64,000 bases of DNA from Nocardioides sp. Soil797 (GTDB lineage Bacteria; Actinomycetota; Actinomycetes; Propionibacteriales; Nocardioidaceae), in the NCBI GenBank assembly GCA_001429555.1, contig LMSR01000017.1, forward strand, positions 248,001 to 312,000, written 5' to 3'. Position 1 is the stretch's first letter, and each line of letters starts with the position of its first letter. This document shows positions 8,694-16,350 of the stretch, piece after piece. Both the position numbers and the translations under genes were made by a program. The notes under the pieces are model-generated. The model saw only the letters and a program-made list of their open reading frames with translations. It was not told where the DNA came from and did no database searches.

Positions 8694-9125
8694 TTGAGTT
8701 CGACCGCGGGTGGCGAGGCCACCCAGAATGCCGGTGCAGGTGCACGTCTGGGCTTCAAGCCCGGACTGGTGATCCAGGAACTTGGCTGGGACAACGACAC
8801 CGATGAGGATCTCCGCATCCAGATCGAGGATTCCATCGATGCCGACATGGTCGACGGTGACTACGGGAACGTGGTCGACGCCGTCGTGCTGTGGTGGCGC
8901 GACGACGACGGCGACCTCGTCGATGCGCTGGTCGACTCCTTGACCGACCTGGTCGGCGGCGGCGTCATCTGGTTGCTGACCCCCAAGGTGGGGCGCCCCG
9001 GCTCGGTCGATCCGGCCGACGTCGCGGAGGCCGCTCCCATTGCTGGCCTGTCCCAGACCACGACGGCCACGGTCAGCAAGGACTGGGCGGCCACCTCGCT
9101 CGTGGCACCCAAGTCGGCCCACTGA
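8694..9125 (+). CDS. DUF3052 family protein
   Basis: A conserved actinobacterial protein of unknown function, the counterpart by context of M. tuberculosis Rv2239c. The 143 residues are acidic in the middle (ELGWDNDTDEDLRIQIEDS) with no signal peptide or membrane segment. A hydrophobic stretch (GGGVIWLLTPKVGRPG) lies near residue 90. The start is TTG at 8694, supported by GGAGGAG 4 nt upstream. Divergent from aceE, and followed after 47 bp by an acyl-CoA synthetase. Confidence 0.85.
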   Translation: MSSTAGGEATQNAGAGARLGFKPGLVIQELGWDNDTDEDLRIQIEDSIDADMVDGDYGNVVDAVVLWWRDDDGDLVDALVDSLTDLVGGGVIWLLTPKVGRPGSVDPADVAEAAPIAGLSQTTTATVSKDWAATSLVAPKSAH

Positions 9126-9172
9126 CCCGCTCACAGAATCTCCGCCGCGGCGGGTTGTCGAAAGGAACACCG

Positions 9173-10780
9173 ATGGGCAAGGGGCGCGAACGCCTGCAGT
9201 CAGGCGTCTACTCCGCGAAGGTGTTGGCCGGATCCGGTGTGGTCCAGCCCTACTCGCCGTTGAAGCTGGCCCGTCTCGGCAGGACGGTTCTCCAGTGGGG
9301 CACCGGACCGGCCGGAGGCTTCGCCTCGTTGGCGGTGCGCCACCCTGACCGTCCGGGACTCATCGACGAACTCGGCACCCTCACCTTCGGCGACATCCAT
9401 CGGCGCAGCAACGCGCTCGCCTCAAGCCTGCGCGCACGCGGCATCTCGGAGGGCGACGGGGTCGCCGTGATGTGTCGCAACCACCGCGGCTTCGTCGATG
9501 CCAGCCTGGCGATCGCGAAGCTGGGTGCCGACGTGCTGTACCTGAACACTGCGTTCGCCGGGCCCCAGCTGGTCGACGTACTCGAGCGTGAGAAGCCGAA
9601 GGCGGTCATCCACGACGAGGAGTTCACCGCGATGCTGGAGGGCGCGGAGGTCGAGAACCGCATCCTCGCCTGGGTGGACGGCGACACCGACGCCGGCGAC
9701 ACCCTCGAGCGCCTGATCGCGGCCGGCTCGACGGCCGACCTCAAGCCACCGTCGCGCCACTCCCGCACGATCATCCTCACCTCGGGCACCACCGGCACGC
9801 CGAAGGGCGCCCCGCGCAGCGAAGCCGGCATCGGCGCGGCGGTCTCGCTGCTGTCACGGATGCCGTTGCGGGCGCAGTGGAGGACCCACATCGCCGCACC
9901 CCTGTTCCACACCTGGGGCTTCGCCCACCTGGCGCTGGGAATGCTGCTCGGCTCGACCGCGGTGCTGACCCGTCGCTTCGACCCCGAGGCTGCGCTGAGG
10001 ACCATCGCCGACAACAGGTGCGACTCCTTCGTGGTGATCCCGGTGATGCTGCAGCGCATCATGCAGCTGCCGGCCGAGACGATCGAGGCCCACGACTTCT
10101 CGAGCGTGAAGGTGGTGGCCGCGTCCGGGTCGGCCCTGCCCGGTGACCTGGCCACGGCCTGGATGGACCGCTTCGGTGACACGCTCTACAACATCTACGG
10201 CTCCACCGAGGTGGCCTATGCCTCCATCGCCACCCCCGAGGACCTGCGGGCAGCGCCCGACAGCGCAGGCCGGCCGCCGCACGCGACCGTCGTACGCATC
10301 GTCGACCAGGACGGCAAGCCGGTCCCCGACGGGGAGTCCGGTCGCATCTTCGTCGGCAACGGACTGCTGTTCGAGGGCTACACCGGCGGTGGGCACAAGG
10401 AGCTGCTCGACGGCCTGATGTCCAGCGGTGACGTGGGTCGCTTCGACGCCAACGGGCGCCTGTTCGTCGAGGGTCGGGACGACGAGATGATCGTCTCCGG
10501 CGGCGAGAACGTCTTCCCCAAGGAGGTCGAGGACTGCCTGTGCCGCCACGAGGCCGTGGTCGAGGCAGCCGCGATCGGCATCGAGGACGCCGACTTCGGC
10601 AAGCGCCTGCGGGCCTTCGTCGTGGTCTCGGGGGAGATCGACGACGAGGGCCTCAAGGACTGGGTGAAGGCCAACCTGGCCAGGTTCAAGGTGCCCCGCG
10701 AGATCGTCTTCCTCGACGAGCTGCCGCGCAACGCGACCGGCAAGGTGCTCAAGCGCGAACTGGTCGAGTGGCAGGGCTGA
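9173..10780 (+). CDS. AMP-binding acyl-CoA synthetase (FadD-like)
   Basis: Adenylates a fatty or related carboxylic acid and transfers it to CoA. The 535-residue protein has the P-loop-like LTSGTTGTPKGAP, the YGSTEV adenine-binding motif, GDVGRFD and the C-terminal GGENVFPKEVED hinge. The catalytic lysine is in NATGKVLKREL. Start ATG at 9173 follows GAAAGGAA; a longer frame overlapping DUF3052 is not credible. Probably cotranscribed with DUF3052. The substrate cannot be told from sequence alone. Confidence 0.88.
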   Translation: MGKGRERLQSGVYSAKVLAGSGVVQPYSPLKLARLGRTVLQWGTGPAGGFASLAVRHPDRPGLIDELGTLTFGDIHRRSNALASSLRARGISEGDGVAVMCRNHRGFVDASLAIAKLGADVLYLNTAFAGPQLVDVLEREKPKAVIHDEEFTAMLEGAEVENRILAWVDGDTDAGDTLERLIAAGSTADLKPPSRHSRTIILTSGTTGTPKGAPRSEAGIGAAVSLLSRMPLRAQWRTHIAAPLFHTWGFAHLALGMLLGSTAVLTRRFDPEAALRTIADNRCDSFVVIPVMLQRIMQLPAETIEAHDFSSVKVVAASGSALPGDLATAWMDRFGDTLYNIYGSTEVAYASIATPEDLRAAPDSAGRPPHATVVRIVDQDGKPVPDGESGRIFVGNGLLFEGYTGGGHKELLDGLMSSGDVGRFDANGRLFVEGRDDEMIVSGGENVFPKEVEDCLCRHEAVVEAAAIGIEDADFGKRLRAFVVVSGEIDDEGLKDWVKANLARFKVPREIVFLDELPRNATGKVLKRELVEWQG

Positions 10781-10820
10781 GTCCGCCCTACCCGACCGGG
10801 AGTCAGGGCCCGACCAGGAG

Positions 10821-11639
10821 TCAGGACGTGGTCTGCTTGTAGCAGGTCAGCAGGTGGTGCCCCTGGTCCCAGTAGTCCTCGTAGGGCCACGTGGCCCACC
10901 AGGTGTCGGTCTGGGCGATGGCGTGGCACCGGTTGTCGGTCATCTTCTTGAGAGCCTCCTCGCCGGGGTACTTCTTGCCCGGCGCCTCGAAGGCCCCTGC
11001 GAAGCGGAACTGGTGCGGCTTGTCGCAGGTGAGGTGATCGGCATCGCCCTCGCCGTCACCGTCCTCGTCCTTGCCCGGGTTGATGCAGCGGGAGTACTTG
11101 TCGGGCACGCCGTCGGTGAACTCGCTGCTCAGGTAGGAGGTCTCGGGCAGCAGGAACGTCTTGCCGTTGAGGCGGGCGACCAGGTCGCAGCGGAACCAAC
11201 GCGCTCCCGCACTCCACTGGGCGGTGGTCGGTTCGAACCAGATCCACTCGAAGACCGTGCCGATCAGCTTGGCCGGGGCGAGCCCGACGGCCTGGGTCAG
11301 GTGCTTCTGGCACTGGTTCTGCACGCGCTTGGTGTCGGCGCTGGTGGTTCCCTTGGGAAACATCCCGACCAGGTAGGTGTAGGTGTTGTGCTTGCCGTAG
11401 CAGTCGGAGGCCGGGTTCTTCGTGCTGGTCGGCGCCTGCAGCTGGCTGGCGTTCAGCCGATAGCAGGATCCCTCGGTGGGAGCCCCGGCCAGCGGGTCGA
11501 GCTCGGGAGTGGGCGAGGCGGCCGACGGGCCCATCTCGGCGTTGATGTCTCCCGGCTGGTCCTCACCGCATCCGGCAATGAGCAGGAGCAGCCCACACGC
11601 GAGCGCGGCGGCGCTAGTGCGAAGATGGCGGTAAGACAT
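10821..11639 (-). CDS. secreted lipoprotein with septum-formation-type domain
   Basis: A 272-residue exported protein. The signal peptide ends in the lipobox LIAGC, predicting a lipid-anchored Cys and an extracytoplasmic location. Pairs of cysteines and a C-terminal block (CHAIAQTDTWWATWPYEDYWDQG...LLTCYK) resemble the Septum_form family of actinobacteria, whose biochemical role is not established. Divergent from the peroxiredoxin gene: the two starts are 49 bp apart, and TAGGAT on this strand shares its TA with TAGGAC on the other. Function beyond the envelope is unknown. Confidence 0.75.
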   Translation of the reverse strand: MSYRHLRTSAAALACGLLLLIAGCGEDQPGDINAEMGPSAASPTPELDPLAGAPTEGSCYRLNASQLQAPTSTKNPASDCYGKHNTYTYLVGMFPKGTTSADTKRVQNQCQKHLTQAVGLAPAKLIGTVFEWIWFEPTTAQWSAGARWFRCDLVARLNGKTFLLPETSYLSSEFTDGVPDKYSRCINPGKDEDGDGEGDADHLTCDKPHQFRFAGAFEAPGKKYPGEEALKKMTDNRCHAIAQTDTWWATWPYEDYWDQGHHLLTCYKQTTS

Positions 11640-11669
11640 GGAACATCCCTTTGGTCGTGAACAATCTGA

Positions 11670-11679
11670 ATCCTAGGAC
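11670..11679. promoter_or_regulatory. divergent overlapping -10-like elements
   Basis: Minus-strand TAGGAT (11675-11670) and plus-strand TAGGAC (11674-11679) share the TA step inside a CCTAGG palindrome, between the lipoprotein gene and ahpE. If used, polymerase could fire in only one direction at a time. The plus hexamer lacks the final T, so this is tentative. Confidence 0.35.
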
Positions 11680-11688
11680 AGGCTCCCG

Positions 11689-12153
11689 GTGACATCTCTG
11701 CAAGTGGGCGACGACGCTCCGGACTTCACCCTGCGTGATCAGTTCGGACAGGACGTCCAGCTCTCCTCCTTCCGGGACAAGAAGGCCGTCGCGCTCTTCT
11801 TCTACCCCTACGCCTTCTCCGGAGTGTGCACCGGGGAACTCACCGGCATCCGCGACCGGCTCGACGAGTTCCTCACGTTCGACACCGAGGTGCTGGCGAT
11901 CTCCTGCGACCCGACGTACTCGATCCGGGCCTTCGCCGATCGCGACGGCCTGAACTTCCCACTGCTCTCGGACTTCTGGCCGCACGGTGAGGTCGCCAGG
12001 CAGTACGACGTCTTCGACGAGGCCAAGGGGTGCCCGAGGCGCTCGTCGTACGTCGTCGACACGGCCGGGCGCATCTCGTGGGCGGTGCACAACGCGATGC
12101 CGGAGGGCCGCGACCTCGACGAGCACCTGAGGCAGCTGCGGGCACTGGACTAG
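11689..12153 (+). CDS. ahpE: one-Cys peroxiredoxin, AhpE type
   Basis: Reduces peroxides through a cysteine thiolate in the cytoplasm. The 154-residue protein has the thioredoxin-fold motif FYPYAFSGVCTGEL with peroxidatic Cys47. The only other cysteines are in ISCDP and KGCPRR, so a classical resolving Cys is not obvious. Length and position next to DUF3052 and aceE match M. tuberculosis AhpE (Rv2238c). The start is GTG at 11689. A 14-bp hairpin about 80 bp downstream may end its transcript. Confidence 0.88.
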   Translation: MTSLQVGDDAPDFTLRDQFGQDVQLSSFRDKKAVALFFYPYAFSGVCTGELTGIRDRLDEFLTFDTEVLAISCDPTYSIRAFADRDGLNFPLLSDFWPHGEVARQYDVFDEAKGCPRRSSYVVDTAGRISWAVHNAMPEGRDLDEHLRQLRALD

Positions 12154-12230
12154 ACCATGTCTCAGAACTTCTGCGGAGGTTCTGCGAACTTCGGGACAGA
12201 CACACCCCACTCGGGTCAGACTGTGCGTGT

Positions 12231-12266
12231 CGCGACCGCAGGAGACCCGAGACTCCTGCGGTCGCG
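12231..12266 (+). terminator. strong hairpin downstream of ahpE
   Basis: Perfect 14-bp stem (CGCGACCGCAGGAG and its complement) with an 8-nt loop, followed by GCTCATTTGTG. Position after ahpE and before the tRNA gene suggests a terminator, although the T-run is short. Confidence 0.55.
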
Positions 12267-12331
12267 GCTCATTTGTGAGGATCCTGGTTGACGCCGCGGT
12301 CTCGTGATCGCGTAGTCTGTGCCGCGCTTCG

Positions 12332-12403
12332 GGGCGCATAGCTCAGCGGTAGAGCGCCTCCCTTACAAGGAGGATGTCGGGGGTTCGATCCCCTCTGCGC
12401 CCA
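12332..12403 (+). tRNA. tRNA-Val (anticodon TAC)
   Basis: Cloverleaf by eye: acceptor GGGCGCA pairs with TGCGCCC, the D-arm GCTCAGCGGTAGAGC, and the anticodon loop CTTACAA between CCTCC and GGAGG with anticodon TAC (12364-12366). The T-arm is GGGGGTTCGATCCCC. The discriminator is A, and CCA is not fully encoded. It reads GTA codons, rare in GC-rich genes. Confidence 0.95.
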
Positions 12404-12567
12404 CCTCGATCCATGTCGTCTCGCTCGGCCCAGCACCCGCAGGGGACGAGTCCTCCATCCGTTCATCGCGTCGCGGTGACCGTCCGCCGATCCGGCGGTT
12501 CGTACCCGTTCCGGGCACCGCGGCCAGTGGCTAAAGTTGCGAAGACACCACACGTGATGGAGGCCAC

Positions 12568-14100
12568 ATGCTCGTCCAGTTCCAGATCGCCGACTTCATC
12601 GACCGCGCGGCGACGGTCTACGGGGACCGGGTCGGGGTCGTCGACGAACCCGACCAGCCCGCCCCCTCGCAGGGGTCGCTGAGCTACGCGGAGATCGCGG
12701 CGCGGGCCAAGCGCCAGGCGGCAAAGCTCGACGAGCTGGGGATCGGCTTCGGTGACCGGGTCGCGGTGGTGTCCCACAACAGTGCCCGGCTGCTCACCTC
12801 GTTCTTCGGTGTCGCCGGCCACGGCCGCGTGCTGGTGCCGGTCAACTTCAGGCTGCGTCCCGACGAGGTCTCCTACATCGTCGAGCACTCAGGAGCCCGG
12901 ATGCTCCTGATCGACCCCGAGCTCGAGGAGACGCTGGCCGGGGTCGACGCCGAGTTCAAGTTCGTGATCGGCAACGACGACGACATCTACGCCGATGAGG
13001 GCGTGGAGCCGCAGGCCTGGGAGCCCGACGAGAACGCGACCGCCTGCATCAACTACACCTCCGGCACGACAGCACGCCCCAAGGGCGTGCAGATCACCCA
13101 CCGCAACATCTGGGTCAACGCGGTGACCTTCGGGCTCCATGCCGGAGTGACCGACCGCGACGTCTACCTGCACACGCTGCCGATGTTCCACGCCAACGGG
13201 TGGGGCATGCCGTTCGCGATGGCCGGCCTCGGTGTCCCGCAAGTCGTGATCCGCAAGATCGACGGCGCCGAGATCCTCCGCCGGGTGGCCGAGCACGGGA
13301 TCACCGTGATGTGTGCCGCCCCGGCGGTCGTGGCCGCCGTGCTCGAGGCCGCCGCCGACTGGGAGGGCGAGATCCCCGGCCGTGACAAGGTGCGCATCAT
13401 CGTGGCCGGCGCCCCGCCGCCGACCAAGACGGTGGCCCGCGTCGAGACCGAGCTGGGTTGGGAGTTCATCCAGATCTACGGGCTCACCGAGACCTCGCCG
13501 CTGCTGACCATCAACCGCACCCGTGCCGAGTGGGACGACCTGCCCGTCGAGGAACGCGCCAGCAAGCTGGTGCGCGCCGGGGCGCCCGCGATCGGCGTAC
13601 GCCTGTCGACCGACGCCGAGGGTGAGGTGCTGGCCCGCTCCAACGTGGTGCTGGAGGGCTACTGGCAGAACCCCGAGGAGACCGAGCGCTGCCTTGCCGG
13701 TGACTGGTTCCACACCGGTGACGGAGGAGTAGTCGGCGACGACGGCTACCTGACCATCGCCGACCGCAAGAAGGACGTGATCATCACCGGTGGCGAGAAC
13801 GTCAGCTCGATCGAGGTCGAGGACGTGATCTTCTCGCACCCGGCCGTGGCCGAGGTCGCCGTGATCGGCGTACCCAGCGAGAAGTGGGGTGAGACCATCA
13901 AGGCGCTGGTCGTGACCGCTCCCGACCACGAGGTCACCGAGGCCGAGCTGATCGCCTGGTGCAAGGACAAGGCCGCCGGCTACAAGGCGCCCACCTCGAT
14001 CGAGTTCCGCGACGAGCTTGCCCGTACGGCGACGGGCAAGCTGCAGAAGTTCAAGCTGCGCGCGCCCTACTGGGAGGGTCGCGACCGCCAGGTCAACTGA
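12568..14100 (+). CDS. AMP-binding acyl-CoA synthetase, medium/long-chain type
   Basis: ATP-dependent CoA ligase of 510 residues. It has YTSGTTARPKGVQITHRN (P-loop), IYGLTETSP, FHTGDGGVV, the GGENVSSIEVED hinge and catalytic Lys in RTATGKLQKFKL. The set is typical of fatty-acyl-CoA synthetases of the alkK/menE-like group. GGAGG lies 5 nt before the ATG. It stands alone between the tRNA gene and the exported basic protein, and a hairpin follows the stop. It is one of three such ligases in the window and is not closely similar to the one at 9173. The substrate is unknown. Confidence 0.88.
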   Translation: MLVQFQIADFIDRAATVYGDRVGVVDEPDQPAPSQGSLSYAEIAARAKRQAAKLDELGIGFGDRVAVVSHNSARLLTSFFGVAGHGRVLVPVNFRLRPDEVSYIVEHSGARMLLIDPELEETLAGVDAEFKFVIGNDDDIYADEGVEPQAWEPDENATACINYTSGTTARPKGVQITHRNIWVNAVTFGLHAGVTDRDVYLHTLPMFHANGWGMPFAMAGLGVPQVVIRKIDGAEILRRVAEHGITVMCAAPAVVAAVLEAAADWEGEIPGRDKVRIIVAGAPPPTKTVARVETELGWEFIQIYGLTETSPLLTINRTRAEWDDLPVEERASKLVRAGAPAIGVRLSTDAEGEVLARSNVVLEGYWQNPEETERCLAGDWFHTGDGGVVGDDGYLTIADRKKDVIITGGENVSSIEVEDVIFSHPAVAEVAVIGVPSEKWGETIKALVVTAPDHEVTEAELIAWCKDKAAGYKAPTSIEFRDELARTATGKLQKFKLRAPYWEGRDRQVN

Positions 14101-14106
14101 CCCGCG

Positions 14107-14136
14107 GGCCCGGATGAGACGGCTCTCATCCGGGCC
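14107..14136 (+). terminator. hairpin after acyl-CoA synthetase
   Basis: Perfect 12-bp stem (GGCCCGGATGAG and complement) with a 6-nt loop begins 7 bp after the stop. There is no T-run, as often in high-GC actinobacteria. Confidence 0.55.
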
Positions 14137-14211
14137 TCACGCCGTGCTCACCGCAGACCGGCAACGTTTCTCTCGTCAACGAAGGTGCTCAACCAGACGA
14201 GAGGAACTGCG

Positions 14212-14640
14212 ATGAACGTGAAGAGGACTTTCTCCGTGACCGCGACGGCCCTGGCGGGCGTGGTGGTCGGCGGACTGATCGCCATGCAGGCACCGGCCGT
14301 GTCGGTCGGCGCTGACAGGAACCAGGGCCAGGACGGCGACCAGGTCGTCGCCAAGCGCGAGGACGACATGCCCGACCTGGTGCTGGTCGCGGACGACGAT
14401 GACGACGACACCCGCGACCGCGACACCCGGTCCAAGGCCTCGCGCCAGTCGCGCCACAGCAAGGTCTCGCGCGACAACACCCGCAGCAACTTCACCAAGG
14501 TGAGCCGCGACCGGGACCGCAGCCGCGGCGACAAGACCCGCGACTGGACGCGCGACGGTGTGAAGCAGGGCAAGAAGGCAGAGCGGGACTGGTCGGCGAA
14601 CCGGACCAACGACCGCTCGCGCAACGACACCCGTCGCTGA
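14212..14640 (+). CDS. small exported protein with Asp run and Arg/Ser/Asp-rich tail
   Basis: I do not recognise a family. The 142 residues start at ATG 14212 (GAGGAA upstream) with a signal-like segment, VTATALAGVVVGGLIAMQAPA. A linker with DDDDDDTRDRDT near residue 65 follows, then about 75 residues almost wholly of Arg, Asp, Ser, Lys, Asn and Thr (for example RDRDRSRGDKTRDWTRDG). The tail has no hydrophobic core and is probably disordered. It lies 5 bp before the Ser/Thr kinase gene, so the two are likely cotranscribed. A metal- or surface-polymer-binding role is only a guess. Compare the Asp-run protein at 17895. Confidence 0.7.
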   Translation: MNVKRTFSVTATALAGVVVGGLIAMQAPAVSVGADRNQGQDGDQVVAKREDDMPDLVLVADDDDDDTRDRDTRSKASRQSRHSKVSRDNTRSNFTKVSRDRDRSRGDKTRDWTRDGVKQGKKAERDWSANRTNDRSRNDTRR

Positions 14641-14645
14641 GCAGG

Positions 14646-15539
14646 GTGACGACGATGGATGCGCGACGCGACAGCTGGCTGCTGGCCGAGGGCGACCCGA
14701 TCACCGAGGACCTGACCGCGATGCGGTTGCTCGGTGGCGGTGAAGCCTACGAGGCCTACCTCGCCTTCGACGAGATCACCTTCTCACCGGTCGTGGTCAA
14801 GGTGCTGCGACCCGGACAGGTCGAGGACCGGTCGGCGCAGCGTGGGCTGCGCCGCGAGGTGGCCGCACTGGCTCGCGTCAACCATCCCGTGGTGGTGCGG
14901 GGCCTGCGTCATGAGTACGACGGGCCCCGCCCCCACATCGTCCTGGAGCACATCGACGGCCCGCGGTTGTCGAGCCTGATCCGCCGCTACGGACCGCTGC
15001 AGGAGGCGCAGTACCTGCCCCTGGCGATCGACGTGGCCTCGGCCCTGCACTACCTGGGCAACGTCGGGCACGTGCACCTCGACATCAAGCCGAGCAACAT
15101 CATCATGGGCGCGCCGGCTCGCCTGATCGACCTCTCCGTGGCCCGAACCCTCGACGCGGCGGCCGAGCTGGACCATCCGATCGGGACCGACGCCTACATG
15201 GCTCCCGAGCAGTGCGCGCCGAGTGACGGCGTACGCCCCGGGCTCGCCAGCGACGTCTGGGGACTGGGCGCGACCCTCTTCGAGGCGGTGAGCGGCCGGA
15301 CGCCGTTCTCCGACGGTGACCAGGACTCGCGCGTGCCGGAGGAGATCTGGCCGCAGCTGGTCGAGGAGCCCCGCCGGCTCCCCGACCGGGTGCCCGACGA
15401 GCTGGTCAAGGTGGTCGAGGCCGCCCTGGACCGGGAGCCGGCCAACCGGCCGTTGCCGCACGAAGTCGCCGAGGCACTGCAGCCGGTGCTCGAGCGTCAG
15501 CCTCGTGGCCACCTCGCCGGGTTCCGCGTGCGCGCCTGA
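14646..15539 (+). CDS. soluble serine/threonine protein kinase
   Basis: Hanks-type kinase of 297 residues with no membrane segment. It has a Gly-rich loop (LLGGGEAYEAY), Lys52 in VVVKVLRP, a Glu in LRREVAAL, the catalytic loop HVHLDIKPSNII, DLS in place of DFG (RLIDLSVAR) and an APEQ motif (YMAPEQ). The HLD loop lacks the Arg of RD kinases, so activation-loop phosphorylation may not control it. The frame ends in GFRVRA with no sensor domain. The GTG at 14646 gives the full frame, and an ATG at 14655 is possible. It follows the exported Asp-run protein by 5 bp. Confidence 0.85.
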   Translation: MTTMDARRDSWLLAEGDPITEDLTAMRLLGGGEAYEAYLAFDEITFSPVVVKVLRPGQVEDRSAQRGLRREVAALARVNHPVVVRGLRHEYDGPRPHIVLEHIDGPRLSSLIRRYGPLQEAQYLPLAIDVASALHYLGNVGHVHLDIKPSNIIMGAPARLIDLSVARTLDAAAELDHPIGTDAYMAPEQCAPSDGVRPGLASDVWGLGATLFEAVSGRTPFSDGDQDSRVPEEIWPQLVEEPRRLPDRVPDELVKVVEAALDREPANRPLPHEVAEALQPVLERQPRGHLAGFRVRA

Positions 15540-15580
15540 GCGCGGCGAGCGCGGGTCGGCGTACCCCCGGCGCTTGTGCG

Positions 15581-15611
15581 GTGCTGTTGACGGAATTGGG
15601 CGTCACAGCAC
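15581..15611. terminator. weak hairpin between convergent genes
   Basis: GTGCTGTTGAC pairs with GTCACAGCAC with one bulged base, across a 10-nt loop, between the kinase (plus) and the response regulator (minus). It could end either transcript. Confidence 0.3.
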
Positions 15612-15669
15612 GTGTTCAGCGACCATAACCCCGCGTTACTCGCGGTTGGTCGCGGTTGGTCGGGGCAGG

Positions 15670-16350
15670 TCAGGGGACCAGGCGGTAGCCCATGCCGCGC
15701 ACGGTCGCGAAGCGCCCGGCGCCGAGTTTCTTGCGCAGGTAGCCGACGTAGACGTCGACCACGTTGGAGCCGGGGTCGAAGTCGAAGCCCCAGGCGTGGT
15801 CGAGCAGTTGCTCGCGGGAGAGCACCTGGCCGGGATTGAGCAGGAAGATCTCCAGGAGGGTGAACTCGCGGGCGGAGAGGTCGACCTCGCGGCCGTCGAC
15901 CGAGGCCCGCCGGGTGCGCAGGTCGAGGCGGACGCCGCCGGCCTCCAGCACGTCACCGCGTCCGGCGCCCTGGTCGGAGCCCTGCTCGTTGGCCTGGCGC
16001 AACCGCAACCGCACCCTGGCCAGCAGTTCGGCGAACCGGAACGGCTTGGACATGTAGTCGTCGGCGCCGCCCTCGAGGGCCGAGACCGTGTCGGTGACCG
16101 AGTCACGTGCGGTCAGCACGATGACCGGCACCCGCGCACCTTGGGAGCGCAGCTGGTCGAGCACCTCGAAGCCATCCATGCCGGGTAGCCCGATGTCGAG
16201 GACGACCAGGTCGAAGTCGTCGCCCAGGGCCAGGTCGAGGCCCCGGTCCCCGTCCTCGGCGACCGTGGTCTGGTGGCCCTCCGCAGTGAGCCCCTTGGCG
16301 ACGAACGAGGCGATCCTGGCCTCGTCCTCGATGATCAGGATGCGGGCCAT
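15670..16350 (-). CDS. OmpR/PhoB-family response regulator
   Basis: Two-component DNA-binding regulator, 226 residues. It has a receiver domain with phospho-acceptor Asp52 (LVVLDIGLPGMDG), acidic pair ED and Lys in SKPF. The C-terminal winged helix (about 130-225) ends RKKLGAGRFATVRGMGYRLVP. The ATG at 16350 matches the family start MARILIIEDE. It overlaps the end of the kinase gene upstream by 16 bp, so the two are coupled. Targets are not evident; both the pair itself and the Asp-run protein upstream are candidates. Confidence 0.92.
   Translation of the reverse strand: MARILIIEDEARIASFVAKGLTAEGHQTTVAEDGDRGLDLALGDDFDLVVLDIGLPGMDGFEVLDQLRSQGARVPVIVLTARDSVTDTVSALEGGADDYMSKPFRFAELLARVRLRLRQANEQGSDQGAGRGDVLEAGGVRLDLRTRRASVDGREVDLSAREFTLLEIFLLNPGQVLSREQLLDHAWGFDFDPGSNVVDVYVGYLRKKLGAGRFATVRGMGYRLVP

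Noticed and set aside
14646..15539. Kinase judged inactive because DFG reads DLS.
   Set aside because: The catalytic Lys, HxD Asp, metal-binding Asn and the Asp of DLS are all present, so activity is still expected.
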